Assembly (NCBI RefSeq): GCF_013141765.1
Contig: NZ_WHOD01000087.1
Coordinates: 1 to 64,000, forward strand
Length of the DNA: 64,000 bases
Source: Paenibacillus foliorum
GTDB lineage: Bacteria > Bacillota > Bacilli > Paenibacillales > NBRC-103111
Reading direction: 5' to 3'
Made by a program: the position numbers and the translations under genes. Below, in pieces: positions 49,648-57,624 of this stretch. Every line of letters begins with the position of its first letter. Within the stretch, counting starts at the first letter, position 1. Under the pieces are notes generated by a model. That model saw only the letters and a program-made list of their open reading frames with translations. It did not search any database and was not told where the DNA came from.

Positions 49648-50688
49648 CAAATCAATTTTAATTTTGGCTATCCCGGCCTTCTTAAGTGCCTGGAAAAATA
49701 TAATGACAATCGGGCCGAGAAATAAACCAGCTACACCTATTAATTTAAATCCGATGTACAAGCTGGCCAGAGTTGCCAGAGCACTTATCCCTACGGCATC
49801 TCCCACAATTTTCGGTTCGACTATTCGACGGAATACGGTGATGACAAGAAACAAGATGAGAAGACCAATAGCCAGATTCAAGTCCCCTTGAATAAAGCTA
49901 TAAGCAGCCCATGGAACTAACACGGAGCCTGTGCCTAGAATAGGCAGCAGATCAACGATTATAATTATTAGAGCTATCGCCAAAGGATACCCTGTTCCTA
50001 GAAATAACAGCCCAATTAAAGTCACTATGTATGTAAGGACACTGATCAAGATTTGAGCTTTCAGAAAACCAATAATCGCTTCACGAAGATGACTCAGGAC
50101 ACTTTCCATCTTACCGCGGGTCCCATCTGAAAACCAATGGAGGAAGGTTCGTTTTATTTGCTCCAAACCAATACTGATTAAGAATAGAGCTAGGATAAAT
50201 ACAATCGAGAATATTAATAAGTTAGGCAGTGTTTTAGCTACATTCAATATCATTCCGGAGGCTGAGGAGATAATGCGATTAAGGCCATCCGTTAATGAAT
50301 CCACCCCCATAATCAGCCCACTTTGAATATAACCCGCCCATTCCACTGGAAATGATCTATAAATAATCCCTTGACCCGTCAATGCTTCCTTCACAAAGAG
50401 ATCGACTTCGCTAAGTATCATCGGGATTTTTCCTACGAATTCTACAAACTCCAAATAAATTTTCAATCCTATGAGAAAAAAAGCGCTAAGAATCCCCGCA
50501 ATCAATAAAGAGCATGTTATTGCAGCACTCACAATGCGGTTAAACCGGAACTTCCTCATCATCCAGAGTACAACCGGTTCCAATAGAATGGCGATAAGTA
50601 AAGCCAACAAAAAAGGAAAGCCTACTGTAAAAAGACCATATAACAATAAGATCGATACAACAATAAATACAATCGTCTTAAGAGGCAT
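49645..50688 (-). CDS. AI-2E family (YtvI-like) membrane permease
   Basis: A 347-residue protein with about eight membrane spans and the family's conserved C-terminal block (VDLLPILGTGSVLVPWA, then RRIVEPKIVGDAVGIS). B. subtilis YtvI is a sporulation-associated member; others export autoinducer-2 or exchange Na+/H+. The start follows AAGGAGAG on the minus strand. It lies 86 bases downstream of the CNNM-type gene, separated by a terminator. Confidence 0.8.
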   Translation of the reverse strand: MPLKTIVFIVVSILLLYGLFTVGFPFLLALLIAILLEPVVLWMMRKFRFNRIVSAAITCSLLIAGILSAFFLIGLKIYLEFVEFVGKIPMILSEVDLFVKEALTGQGIIYRSFPVEWAGYIQSGLIMGVDSLTDGLNRIISSASGMILNVAKTLPNLLIFSIVFILALFLISIGLEQIKRTFLHWFSDGTRGKMESVLSHLREAIIGFLKAQILISVLTYIVTLIGLLFLGTGYPLAIALIIIIVDLLPILGTGSVLVPWAAYSFIQGDLNLAIGLLILFLVITVFRRIVEPKIVGDAVGISALATLASLYIGFKLIGVAGLFLGPIVIIFFQALKKAGIAKIKIDL

Positions 50689-50706
50689 CCAGATCTCTCC
50701 TTAAAG

Positions 50707-50732
50707 ATAAAGCCGGGAGTGATCCCGGCTTC
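50707..50732 (-). terminator. Terminator of the CNNM/CBS gene
   Basis: AAGCCGGGA and TCCCGGCTT form a perfect 9-bp stem around GTGA; on the minus strand it is followed by a T-rich stretch. Confidence 0.7.
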
Positions 50733-50774
50733 CAATCATATTATCCTGACTATTACTAATTGTGGAAGTTGTGT

Positions 50775-52079
50775 TTATTCTACAGTTGAGGCAGGCGATA
50801 GCTTCTGAATTTCAATTTTACGAATTCGGTGGCTATCTTTTTTGAGGATCACGAATGAGACGTCATCATAATTCCACCTTTTTCCGGCTTCCAGATCTGG
50901 GATTTGAGTGTATAACCATCCGCCAATGGTATCGACGTCCTCATTAATCAGATTGGTACCTAGTAAATCATTAACCTCATGCAATAAAACTTTTCCATCA
51001 AAAATATAATTGTTATCGTCGATTTTTTCGATCTCCTTGACTTCATCCGCATCGAACTCATCTCTAATTTCCCCGACAATCTCCTCAAGGATATCTTCCA
51101 TAGTAATGAGCCCGGAGGTTCCGCCATACTCATCGACGAGAATCGCGATGTGAACACGTTCCTTCTGCATCCTCTTTAATAAAGTGTTAACCGGAATATA
51201 TTCAGGAACCGTAAGTACAGGCTGTACTAAAGATTTGAAATCAAATTCCTCAGGATTATTATCATAATTCAAGAAAAAATGCTTCGTATTAATAATCCCT
51301 ACAATGTTATCCTTACTTTCTTGGGCGATAGGAAAACGAGTGTATTGCTCGCGGCGAATGATTTTCAAGTTCTCCTCAAGGGATCGATCCGAAAAGAGAC
51401 AGATCATATCGGTACGAGGAACCATGATCTCTCTTGCTAGCATATCATCAAAAGCAAATATTTTATTTACGTATCCGTACTCGGTTTTATTAATTTTGCC
51501 GCTTTGATAGCTTTCCGATACGATAATTTGAATCTCTTGCTCCGAGTGGGCTTCCTCATGTTCGGTTGCAGGTTTTAATCCAAATAGCTTAATTAGCTGA
51601 TTCGCGGAGCCGTTAAGAACCCAAATAAAAGGGTACATGATTTTGGAAAACCAGATAATAGGCGTAGCGGTAAGCAAGCTGATCTGCTCGGCTTTTTGAA
51701 TGGCTAGTGATTTAGGAGCCAGCTCACCCAACACTACATGAATATAAGTAATAAATACAAAAGCAATAATGAAAGACACAATTTGGTTTAAATCCTCGCT
51801 CAAATTAAGCGATTGAAATAAGGGATGGAGGATCTTTTCAACGGTCGGTTCGCCGAGCCACCCTAATCCCAAAGCAGTGATAGTTATGCCCAGCTGACAA
51901 GCGGACAAATAGCCATCGAGATTTCCTATTACTTTCTGTACCGCAATTGCGTTCTTACGTCCCTCAAGCACCAACTGGTCGACCCGGCTGGAACGCAATC
52001 TGATAATTGCGAACTCCGTTGCAACAAAAAATGCGGAAAGCAAGATCAAAATTGCCACTAAAAACAAATTGAAGCCCAT
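50775..52079 (-). CDS. CNNM/HlyC-CorC family (hemolysin-like) membrane protein with CBS pair
   Basis: A 434-residue protein: an N-terminal CNNM (DUF21) domain with three to four spans (ATEFAIIRLRSSR, GYLSACQLGITITALGLGWLGEP), a tandem CBS pair (residues ~205-335, starting at MVPRTDMICL) and a C-terminal CorC_HlyC domain (~350-425). Relatives such as MpfA export magnesium. It is divergent from the DUF1836 gene, with a shared operator motif in the intergenic region. Confidence 0.88.
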   Translation of the reverse strand: MGFNLFLVAILILLSAFFVATEFAIIRLRSSRVDQLVLEGRKNAIAVQKVIGNLDGYLSACQLGITITALGLGWLGEPTVEKILHPLFQSLNLSEDLNQIVSFIIAFVFITYIHVVLGELAPKSLAIQKAEQISLLTATPIIWFSKIMYPFIWVLNGSANQLIKLFGLKPATEHEEAHSEQEIQIIVSESYQSGKINKTEYGYVNKIFAFDDMLAREIMVPRTDMICLFSDRSLEENLKIIRREQYTRFPIAQESKDNIVGIINTKHFFLNYDNNPEEFDFKSLVQPVLTVPEYIPVNTLLKRMQKERVHIAILVDEYGGTSGLITMEDILEEIVGEIRDEFDADEVKEIEKIDDNNYIFDGKVLLHEVNDLLGTNLINEDVDTIGGWLYTQIPDLEAGKRWNYDDVSFVILKKDSHRIRKIEIQKLSPASTVE

Positions 52080-52120
52080 ATCTACCTTCCTTTAGTAAAG
52101 AGTATTTGAACTTCATCGAA

Positions 52121-52146
52121 TGAGTTCTTATGAACTTATTATAATA
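52121..52146. promoter_or_regulatory. Operator-like palindrome, copy 1 (CNNM side)
   Basis: TGAGTTCTTATGAACTTA (52121-52138) contains AGTTC-N4-GAACT arms and is followed by TATTATAAT, which reads as a -10 element on both strands. It lies about 40 bases upstream of the CNNM start. An almost identical site is at 52281. Confidence 0.6.
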
Positions 52147-52280
52147 CATGTCATTGGAATAACAAAGCTGAATGAAGGGCTGCCTGACTCAGAATGGGGC
52201 TATTTTGATTCATTAGAACGGCAAATCCTAAGGATATCTACAAATATCTCCTTTGACAAACTATTTCCTTAGTTTTATGA

Positions 52281-52304
52281 TGAGTTCAAATGAACTTATA
52301 ATCA
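52281..52304. promoter_or_regulatory. Operator-like palindrome, copy 2 (DUF1836 side)
   Basis: TGAGTTCAAATGAACTTA (52281-52298) differs from copy 1 only in the two central bases and overlaps a TTATAAT -10-like element about 40 bases upstream of the DUF1836 start. The pair suggests one regulator for both divergent genes. Confidence 0.6.
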
Positions 52305-52342
52305 GAAAAGAATGTAGCAGTGCGTAGAAGGAGGGGCTCACA

Positions 52343-53128
52343 TTGGAAACTTTTACTCTAACTCGTAAAGAAATGGCAATTATGCTCCTCTCTATGAAAG
52401 GAAGGGCAACTAAAACACCTATAACGGTTTTGCGAGAGGCTTGGAAAAAAAACCATCGAACTGATGTAGAGCAAGGTACCCCTCTATCTGCATTCCTGTC
52501 GACCCATCTGCCTCCGGTTCTTGAAAAAATGATAAAAAACGACAGTGTTGGAGGCTTTTCCTTACTGGATATAGTATCTCTAGGCAATCAAATAGAATAT
52601 ACGAATGTTTCCATTACTTCTATGCAAAATTGGGTTAAAAGAGATTTTAAAGATTTTTTAGGATCGCCCAAGGAAGGGAAAAAATATTCAATCGATCAGG
52701 CCGCTATGCTGTTTATTATTGATGATCTGAAGAACTGTCTGGATTTCGAGTCGATACGTAAATTATTCCAAATTACGTTCCAACAGCCGGATGATGAAAC
52801 GGACGATCTACTGGGGCCAACCGATCTGTATGTGGCCTACAACAGTCTGTTTGAAGAAATGGACGCTAATAATGACCAGCTTCTTGATGTGCAAGGACAT
52901 GGTGCGGGTAAACCTAATTATGATGCGTTGACGGAATCGACCATTCGGCATAAAGCAGACCAATATGTGTACAATCTCAGTCATTTGAATCCTCAGCAAA
53001 AAGAAGCACTTCGCAATTTGCTGTTTATATCGATGGTTTCCGTACAAACCGCTTATTTTCATTCATTAGCACGTAGATACTTAAACGGAACTTTATTTCT
53101 TCATAACTTGCATGGCCCCAATGATTAG
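52343..53128 (+). CDS. DUF1836 family protein
   Basis: A 261-residue protein with the DUF1836 pattern: an N-terminal part with LSAFLSTHLPPVLEKMIK and the HTH-like segment TNVSITSMQNWVKRDFKDFLG followed by YSIDQAAMLFIIDDLKNCL. This part resembles a MerR-like DNA-binding helix arrangement, so a transcription-regulatory role is plausible but unproven. The start is TTG 52343 behind AGAAGGAGGGG. It ends in a very strong hairpin at 53131. Confidence 0.8.
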   Translation: METFTLTRKEMAIMLLSMKGRATKTPITVLREAWKKNHRTDVEQGTPLSAFLSTHLPPVLEKMIKNDSVGGFSLLDIVSLGNQIEYTNVSITSMQNWVKRDFKDFLGSPKEGKKYSIDQAAMLFIIDDLKNCLDFESIRKLFQITFQQPDDETDDLLGPTDLYVAYNSLFEEMDANNDQLLDVQGHGAGKPNYDALTESTIRHKADQYVYNLSHLNPQQKEALRNLLFISMVSVQTAYFHSLARRYLNGTLFLHNLHGPND

Positions 53129-53130
53129 AT

Positions 53131-53188
53131 TACAAACAAATTAGCCTCCCTAACCACTGAATAGTGGAGGGAGGCTAATTTGTTTGTA
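53131..53188. terminator. Very long bidirectional terminator hairpin
   Basis: Perfect 21-bp arms (53131-53151 and 53168-53188, starting TACAAACAAATTAGCC) with an extra inner CCACT/AGTGG stem around a GAAT loop. It separates the convergent DUF1836 and pgpA genes. Confidence 0.75.
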
Positions 53189-53235
53189 CAGCGTTATGCA
53201 ATCAATGTACCCAATAAACGGGCGCAATTGATTGC

Positions 53236-53757
53236 TCATGATTGCGGTTGCTGATCTTCCTTCTCAGCTTGTTTGCGATGGGCGATCCGACTACTTGCTG
53301 CTGCCGCAATTGCCCCGACTATATCATCCAGGAAAGTATGCTTATGCTCTCCGTGCTTATCATTGAGCATTTTCAGAATCCCTGGCTTCAGCTTATCGAC
53401 ATAACCGAAATTTGTAAATCCGATGCTCCCGTACACATTAACGATGGACAGGGCAAGTATCTCATCGCAGCCATAAAGTCCCTCATCGTTCTCGATCATT
53501 TCCTGTAGAGGAGCGAGCAGCTTGCCTTCCTCCGCAAGTATATCCAGCTGGATCCCTGTAAGGATCGCATTTTGAACCTCACGTTTCTGAATAACTGCTT
53601 CCACGCTTATTACGGCTTCATCCATCGTTAGGCCTGGATAGTAATCCTTTTGCAGAAAAAAGGTTAATTCCGCAATGTCCAGGGTGGTTACTCCGCGTTG
53701 CTTCAGCCAGTCGTTCGCTGCCTGTGCTACCAGCTTCGAATTCAAATTGTATGTCAT
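53236..53757 (-). CDS. pgpA: Phosphatidylglycerophosphatase A (YutG-like)
   Basis: A 173-residue PgpA-family protein with the conserved segments CDEILALSIVNVYGSIG, NFGYVDKLKPG and the closing TFLDDIVGAIAAA. PgpA dephosphorylates phosphatidylglycerophosphate in phospholipid synthesis; this short soluble Bacillales form (YutG type) lacks clear membrane spans, so activity may differ. The start follows AGGAGGAG on the minus strand. Confidence 0.82.
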   Translation of the reverse strand: MTYNLNSKLVAQAANDWLKQRGVTTLDIAELTFFLQKDYYPGLTMDEAVISVEAVIQKREVQNAILTGIQLDILAEEGKLLAPLQEMIENDEGLYGCDEILALSIVNVYGSIGFTNFGYVDKLKPGILKMLNDKHGEHKHTFLDDIVGAIAAAASSRIAHRKQAEKEDQQPQS

Positions 53758-53819
53758 ATCAATCTATCTCCTCCTGAAGGCTAATATCCGGGAAAGTTCC
53801 ATAGGGGTTAGAAAGCAGA

Positions 53820-54701
53820 TTAGAGTTCCGAATAGTGTTTACCATGTTTTTTGGCTTGATACATTGCGTTATCTGCCGATTGTATTAAATTTTCTCCACA
53901 ACCATCTTGAGGATAAAAGGCAGCGCCTATACTGCATGTAATCGAAATCTCATGTTGTCCAATGACAAATCTGTTGTTAAGTGCATTAAGCACACGATGC
54001 GCTACCTTATCAAGGTCTTCAGGCACCTCAAACTGCTGCAGTAAAATTACAAATTCATCCCCGCCTAAACGGCTTACGGTATCAGGGTCCCTTACACAAT
54101 GTAAAAGCCGTGCGGCAACCTTTTGCAGGAGTTCGTCTCCTACAGCATGTCCATAATTATCATTGATTGCTTTGAAGTCATCCAAGTCCAGATAAAAGAC
54201 AGCGAGCTTGCGCTGGTATCTTTTGGCTAGCAGCATAGATTGGTTGTAACGATCATGGAACAGTCGTCTGTTCGGCAATCCGGTTAAAGAATCATAGTAG
54301 GCCATACGGACTAAATTCTCTTCCACGGATTTATAGCGGCTGATATCCCTTGAGATAAGTCCAACCCCGATTGGAGAGCCTTCATCCATAATTAAGCATG
54401 CCCTGCCTTCGACCCACAACAGAGTTCCGTTATTTAATTCGTACCTATACTCGAGAGTAAAAGGTTCGTGGTCTTCAATCAATTGATTGAAGTTGTGTAG
54501 AAATCGATGTGCATCTTGTTCGTAAATATGGCTGCAGCAGTCCCGTTCTACTAATTCTTCGTGGGGCAATTCCAGCAATCTCTGGAAGGAAGGAGAGCTG
54601 TAGGTTATTAATCCATCAAGGCCTGTGGCTAGGATGAAATCCTCGCTATGGTCGATCAACTGCCGAAAAAACTTGTCCTGAACCGTGTAATTGTTATCCA
54701 T
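53820..54701 (-). CDS. PAS-GGDEF diguanylate cyclase
   Basis: A 293-residue protein with an N-terminal PAS/PAC sensor (residues ~12-125) and a GGDEF domain (~130-290). The active-site GGDEF is intact (SRLGGDEFVIL), and the RDPD inhibitory I-site is placed five residues before it, so it should synthesise cyclic di-GMP with product inhibition. ATG 54701 follows GAGGTGAGGG; the frame extends 34 codons further upstream without a better start. There is no EAL domain and no membrane anchor. Confidence 0.88.
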   Translation of the reverse strand: MDNNYTVQDKFFRQLIDHSEDFILATGLDGLITYSSPSFQRLLELPHEELVERDCCSHIYEQDAHRFLHNFNQLIEDHEPFTLEYRYELNNGTLLWVEGRACLIMDEGSPIGVGLISRDISRYKSVEENLVRMAYYDSLTGLPNRRLFHDRYNQSMLLAKRYQRKLAVFYLDLDDFKAINDNYGHAVGDELLQKVAARLLHCVRDPDTVSRLGGDEFVILLQQFEVPEDLDKVAHRVLNALNNRFVIGQHEISITCSIGAAFYPQDGCGENLIQSADNAMYQAKKHGKHYSEL

Positions 54702-54914
54702 CGCCCTCACCTCTTTAGTTGGGAGTGACTGTGCTTCTAAGTAGTTACATAGATCTATTCTCATTATAGAAATAAGAATAAGGTAAAAGCAATAAGATGT
54801 CATTTAATCGTTTAGAATTTCACAAAAATGATTGTCATAAAACTTGTCTCATCCTCGTATAGTTGGATTAAGAGAGAAGGACAAACAATCCATATTTTCA
54901 AGGAGGAATCATCT

Positions 54915-55961
54915 ATGAAACCGTACAGATGGATTCGATGGGTGGCAGTGACGGGCATCGTGATGCTGCTTACTTCAGGCTGCTCCATATTAGGAACTAA
55001 GGAACATTCGCAATCGATCGATCCTCCGCCAACAGGTGCGGGCGCTGATGCAGGAGCAGTGAAGGCAGTGACTGGCAGCATTATTCAGAATCCCTCATCG
55101 ATTACTGTCTATGCCAAGGACAATAACGGTTTTATAGCTCCCGTTGGACTGACTGTCGAGAAATCCTTGGAAGTGGCTAAGAAAGCTTTGGAGTCTATGG
55201 TGGAGGACGGTGCATCTGCTGGGCAAATGCCAACGGGCTTTACCCCGGTTATTCCAAAAGGCACAATCGTCAAGGGAATCAATATTTTAAAGGACCAGAA
55301 GCTTGCCGTTGTGGATTTCTCCAAGTCATTTACAGATTATAACGTACAGGATGAACGGAAAATTTTGGAGGCTATAACTTGGACGCTAACAGGATTCCCA
55401 TCTGTTGAAAAGGTACAGCTTCGCGTTGAAGGCAAGGCACTTAAAGAAATGCCTCAAGGTGGAACACCGCTCGATGAGCCGCTTACAAGAGCGCTTGGCA
55501 TCAACATAGAAAAGCCGGAGGGAGTCGAATACGGGCAATCTACACCTGTAACGATTTATTTCCTCGGACAAAATCATGACAATTACAAATATTATGTGCC
55601 TGTTACTCGAATGGTTAAACGCACAGATAATATTGCTAAAGCGGTAATAGAGCAGCTTATTGCAGGGCCGGACCAGAAGAAAGGGCTTGCCGCCGTTATG
55701 ACGCCGGGTTCGGAGCTGAAGAAAATTCAGAAGGCAGAAAACTTAATAACGGTCGATTTCTCTGAAAAAGTGCTAGGTCCTGATAAAAAGGCGCCTGCTG
55801 AAGCGTTAAACGCAGTAGTACTCTCGCTTACAGAAAACTCAGGCTCCGCAACGAAAGTACAAATTACAGTTAATGGCGAGGCGAAGGTTACAACCAGTGA
55901 GAATCAAAGCTACAGCAAGCCTGTAAGCCGTCCATTGAATATTAACCAAATAAAATTGTGA
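54915..55961 (+). CDS. gerM: GerM-like spore lipoprotein (two GerMN domains)
   Basis: A 348-residue lipoprotein (LTSGC lipobox) with two GerMN domains (residues ~95-195 and ~225-325; each contains an ITVYA/VTIYF strand and a VDFSKSF/VDFSEKV segment). GerM is needed for germination and sporulation cell-wall steps in B. subtilis. The downstream rph and rdgB genes reproduce the B. subtilis gerM-rph-ysnA order, which supports the name. ATG 54915 follows AAGGAGG; an upstream in-frame start at 54828 would bury the signal peptide. Confidence 0.87.
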   Translation: MKPYRWIRWVAVTGIVMLLTSGCSILGTKEHSQSIDPPPTGAGADAGAVKAVTGSIIQNPSSITVYAKDNNGFIAPVGLTVEKSLEVAKKALESMVEDGASAGQMPTGFTPVIPKGTIVKGINILKDQKLAVVDFSKSFTDYNVQDERKILEAITWTLTGFPSVEKVQLRVEGKALKEMPQGGTPLDEPLTRALGINIEKPEGVEYGQSTPVTIYFLGQNHDNYKYYVPVTRMVKRTDNIAKAVIEQLIAGPDQKKGLAAVMTPGSELKKIQKAENLITVDFSEKVLGPDKKAPAEALNAVVLSLTENSGSATKVQITVNGEAKVTTSENQSYSKPVSRPLNINQIKL

Positions 55962-56020
55962 ATTACACATGATTTGAACCAAATAGCACACATTAAAATG
56001 TGAATAGATGGATTATCAAC

Positions 56021-56042
56021 AGAGGGAGCCGAGGCTCCCTCT
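56021..56042 (+). terminator. Hairpin after gerM
   Basis: AGAGGGAGCC (56021-56030) pairs perfectly with GGCTCCCTCT (56033-56042); the following T-run is weak, so termination may be partial. Confidence 0.55.
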
Positions 56043-56047
56043 ATTTG

Positions 56048-56077
56048 TTGGAACTTGAAGCGCCGCTCTGGTACAAT
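56048..56077 (+). promoter_or_regulatory. Probable sigma-A promoter of rph-rdgB
   Basis: TTGGAA (56048-56053) and TACAAT (56072-56077) are separated by 18 bases, about 85 bases before rph. Confidence 0.55.
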
Positions 56078-56163
56078 AGGAAGGTTGAAATTTAGCTTAC
56101 GATAGTTAGTCCATGCTTACGATGCCGGTTTTGCAGTAGCAAAACCCTTAGGAGGAATTACAC

Positions 56164-56928
56164 ATGAGAAAAGACGGGAGACAGGAAAATCAAACCCGTT
56201 CTGTTTCGATTACAACTCACTATAGCAAGCATGCCGAGGGCTCGGTATTGATTGAAGTAGGGGACACGAAGGTCATTTGTACGGCAACGGTGGAAGAAAG
56301 AGTGCCGCCCTTTATGAAAGGGCAGGGTAAAGGCTGGGTGACAGCGGAGTATTCCATGCTTCCAAGAGCAACCCAGGTTCGCAATCAGAGGGAATCTGCA
56401 AAGGGTAAGCTGGGAGGCCGTACCATGGAAATCCAGCGCTTGATTGGACGTGCGCTTCGATCCGTGGTCAGCTTAGAATCATTGGGAGAGCGGTCCATCA
56501 CATTAGACTGCGATGTTATTCAAGCGGACGGAGGGACACGCACGACGTCTATTACGGGGGCATTTGTAGCGATGTCGATGGCTATTGATACGCTTGTGAA
56601 GGAAAAGAAGCTGTCGAAGTATCCGATTACCGATTTTCTTGGCTCCGTTAGTGTTGGAGTGATTAATGAAAAAGCTTGTCTGGATCTTAATTATGATGAG
56701 GATTCTAAAGCCAAGGTTGACATGAATGTGGTAATGACAGGCCAGGGTAAATTTGTAGAAGTTCAAGGGACTGGTGAAGATGCTCCGTTTTCCCGCAGTG
56801 AGCTGGATGAGCTGTTAGCCTTGGCTGAAACAGGCATTCAAGCTATGATTCGTGAACAGGAGACGGCTTTGGGGCCGGAAATATCTGCCCGGATAAGGAG
56901 TGCATCCCATGCTACCGCAAGGGTCTGA
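56164..56928 (+). CDS. rph: Ribonuclease PH
   Basis: A 254-residue 3'-exoribonuclease that trims tRNA 3' ends by phosphorolysis. The family core is clear: GSVLIEVGDTKVICTATVE, the GWVTAEYSMLPRAT segment, the RGRxx-like GRTMEIQRLIGRALR, and DCDVIQADGGTRT. The start follows TAGGAGGAA. The 3' end overlaps the start of rdgB by 20 bases, as in related genomes. Confidence 0.95.
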   Translation: MRKDGRQENQTRSVSITTHYSKHAEGSVLIEVGDTKVICTATVEERVPPFMKGQGKGWVTAEYSMLPRATQVRNQRESAKGKLGGRTMEIQRLIGRALRSVVSLESLGERSITLDCDVIQADGGTRTTSITGAFVAMSMAIDTLVKEKKLSKYPITDFLGSVSVGVINEKACLDLNYDEDSKAKVDMNVVMTGQGKFVEVQGTGEDAPFSRSELDELLALAETGIQAMIREQETALGPEISARIRSASHATARV

Positions 56929-57550
56929 GATCGTTGTAGCTACACGAAACGTTGGCAAAGTCAAAGAGCTGGCGTCGATGTTCTTGGAGAAAGGGCTTGT
57001 TGTAAAAAGCTTGCGTGATTTCAGTGATATGCCTGATATCGTTGAGGATGGGGTTACTTTTGCTGATAACGCTCTGATTAAAGCCCGTACCATAGCTCAG
57101 CTTTTGGGCATTCCTGTCGTTGCAGACGATTCTGGTTTGTGTGTGGACAGATTAAACGGCGAGCCAGGCGTGTTTTCTGCACGGTATGCGGGAGAGCATG
57201 CCACGGACGAGCAAAATAACCGCAAGCTGCTGGAGGAACTGACAAAATTAGAGGGGCTTCCGGAGCAGCCATCTGATTCGTTGTCCAAACCGAATTCATT
57301 AAGCGCAGCTCAGTTTGTATGTTCGATCTGTTTGGTTGATTCGGCTGGTAATCCAATTGTTCAAGTAGAAGCTAGCTGCGATGGTGAAATTATTGCGGAG
57401 GCGCGAGGGGACAATGGTTTTGGTTATGATCCGCTCTTCTACATACCGGATTTTGATAGGACAATGGCTGAGCTTGAATTGGAACAAAAGAATACGATCA
57501 GCCATCGAGGGTCTGCCATACGAATGTTATGGAAAGCTATTGAGGTTTAG
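56909..57550 (+). CDS. rdgB: XTP/dITP diphosphatase (RdgB/HAM1)
   Basis: A 213-residue non-canonical purine NTP pyrophosphatase that removes ITP, dITP and XTP. Diagnostic segments: VVATRNVGKVKEL at the start, VADDSGLCVDRLNGEPGVFSARYAG, and DNGFGYDPLF, then SHRGSA. ATG 56909 lies inside rph behind AAGGAG; GTG 56900 is an alternative. An insert around residues 105-125 (Ser/Pro rich) is slightly longer than usual. Confidence 0.93.
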   Translation: MLPQGSEIVVATRNVGKVKELASMFLEKGLVVKSLRDFSDMPDIVEDGVTFADNALIKARTIAQLLGIPVVADDSGLCVDRLNGEPGVFSARYAGEHATDEQNNRKLLEELTKLEGLPEQPSDSLSKPNSLSAAQFVCSICLVDSAGNPIVQVEASCDGEIIAEARGDNGFGYDPLFYIPDFDRTMAELELEQKNTISHRGSAIRMLWKAIEV

Positions 57551-57558
57551 ACGGGAAT

Positions 57559-57606
57559 AGACGAGGAGCCGCGTGTGGCTGTGGCGTTGCCTCGTCTCAT
57601 TTTTGT
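57559..57606. terminator. Terminator after rdgB
   Basis: AGACGAGG (57559-57566) pairs with CCTCGTCT (57590-57597) with an inner AGCC/GGCT stem, followed by ATTTTTG. Confidence 0.7.
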
Positions 57607-57624
57607 CTACCCTCATTAATCAGA

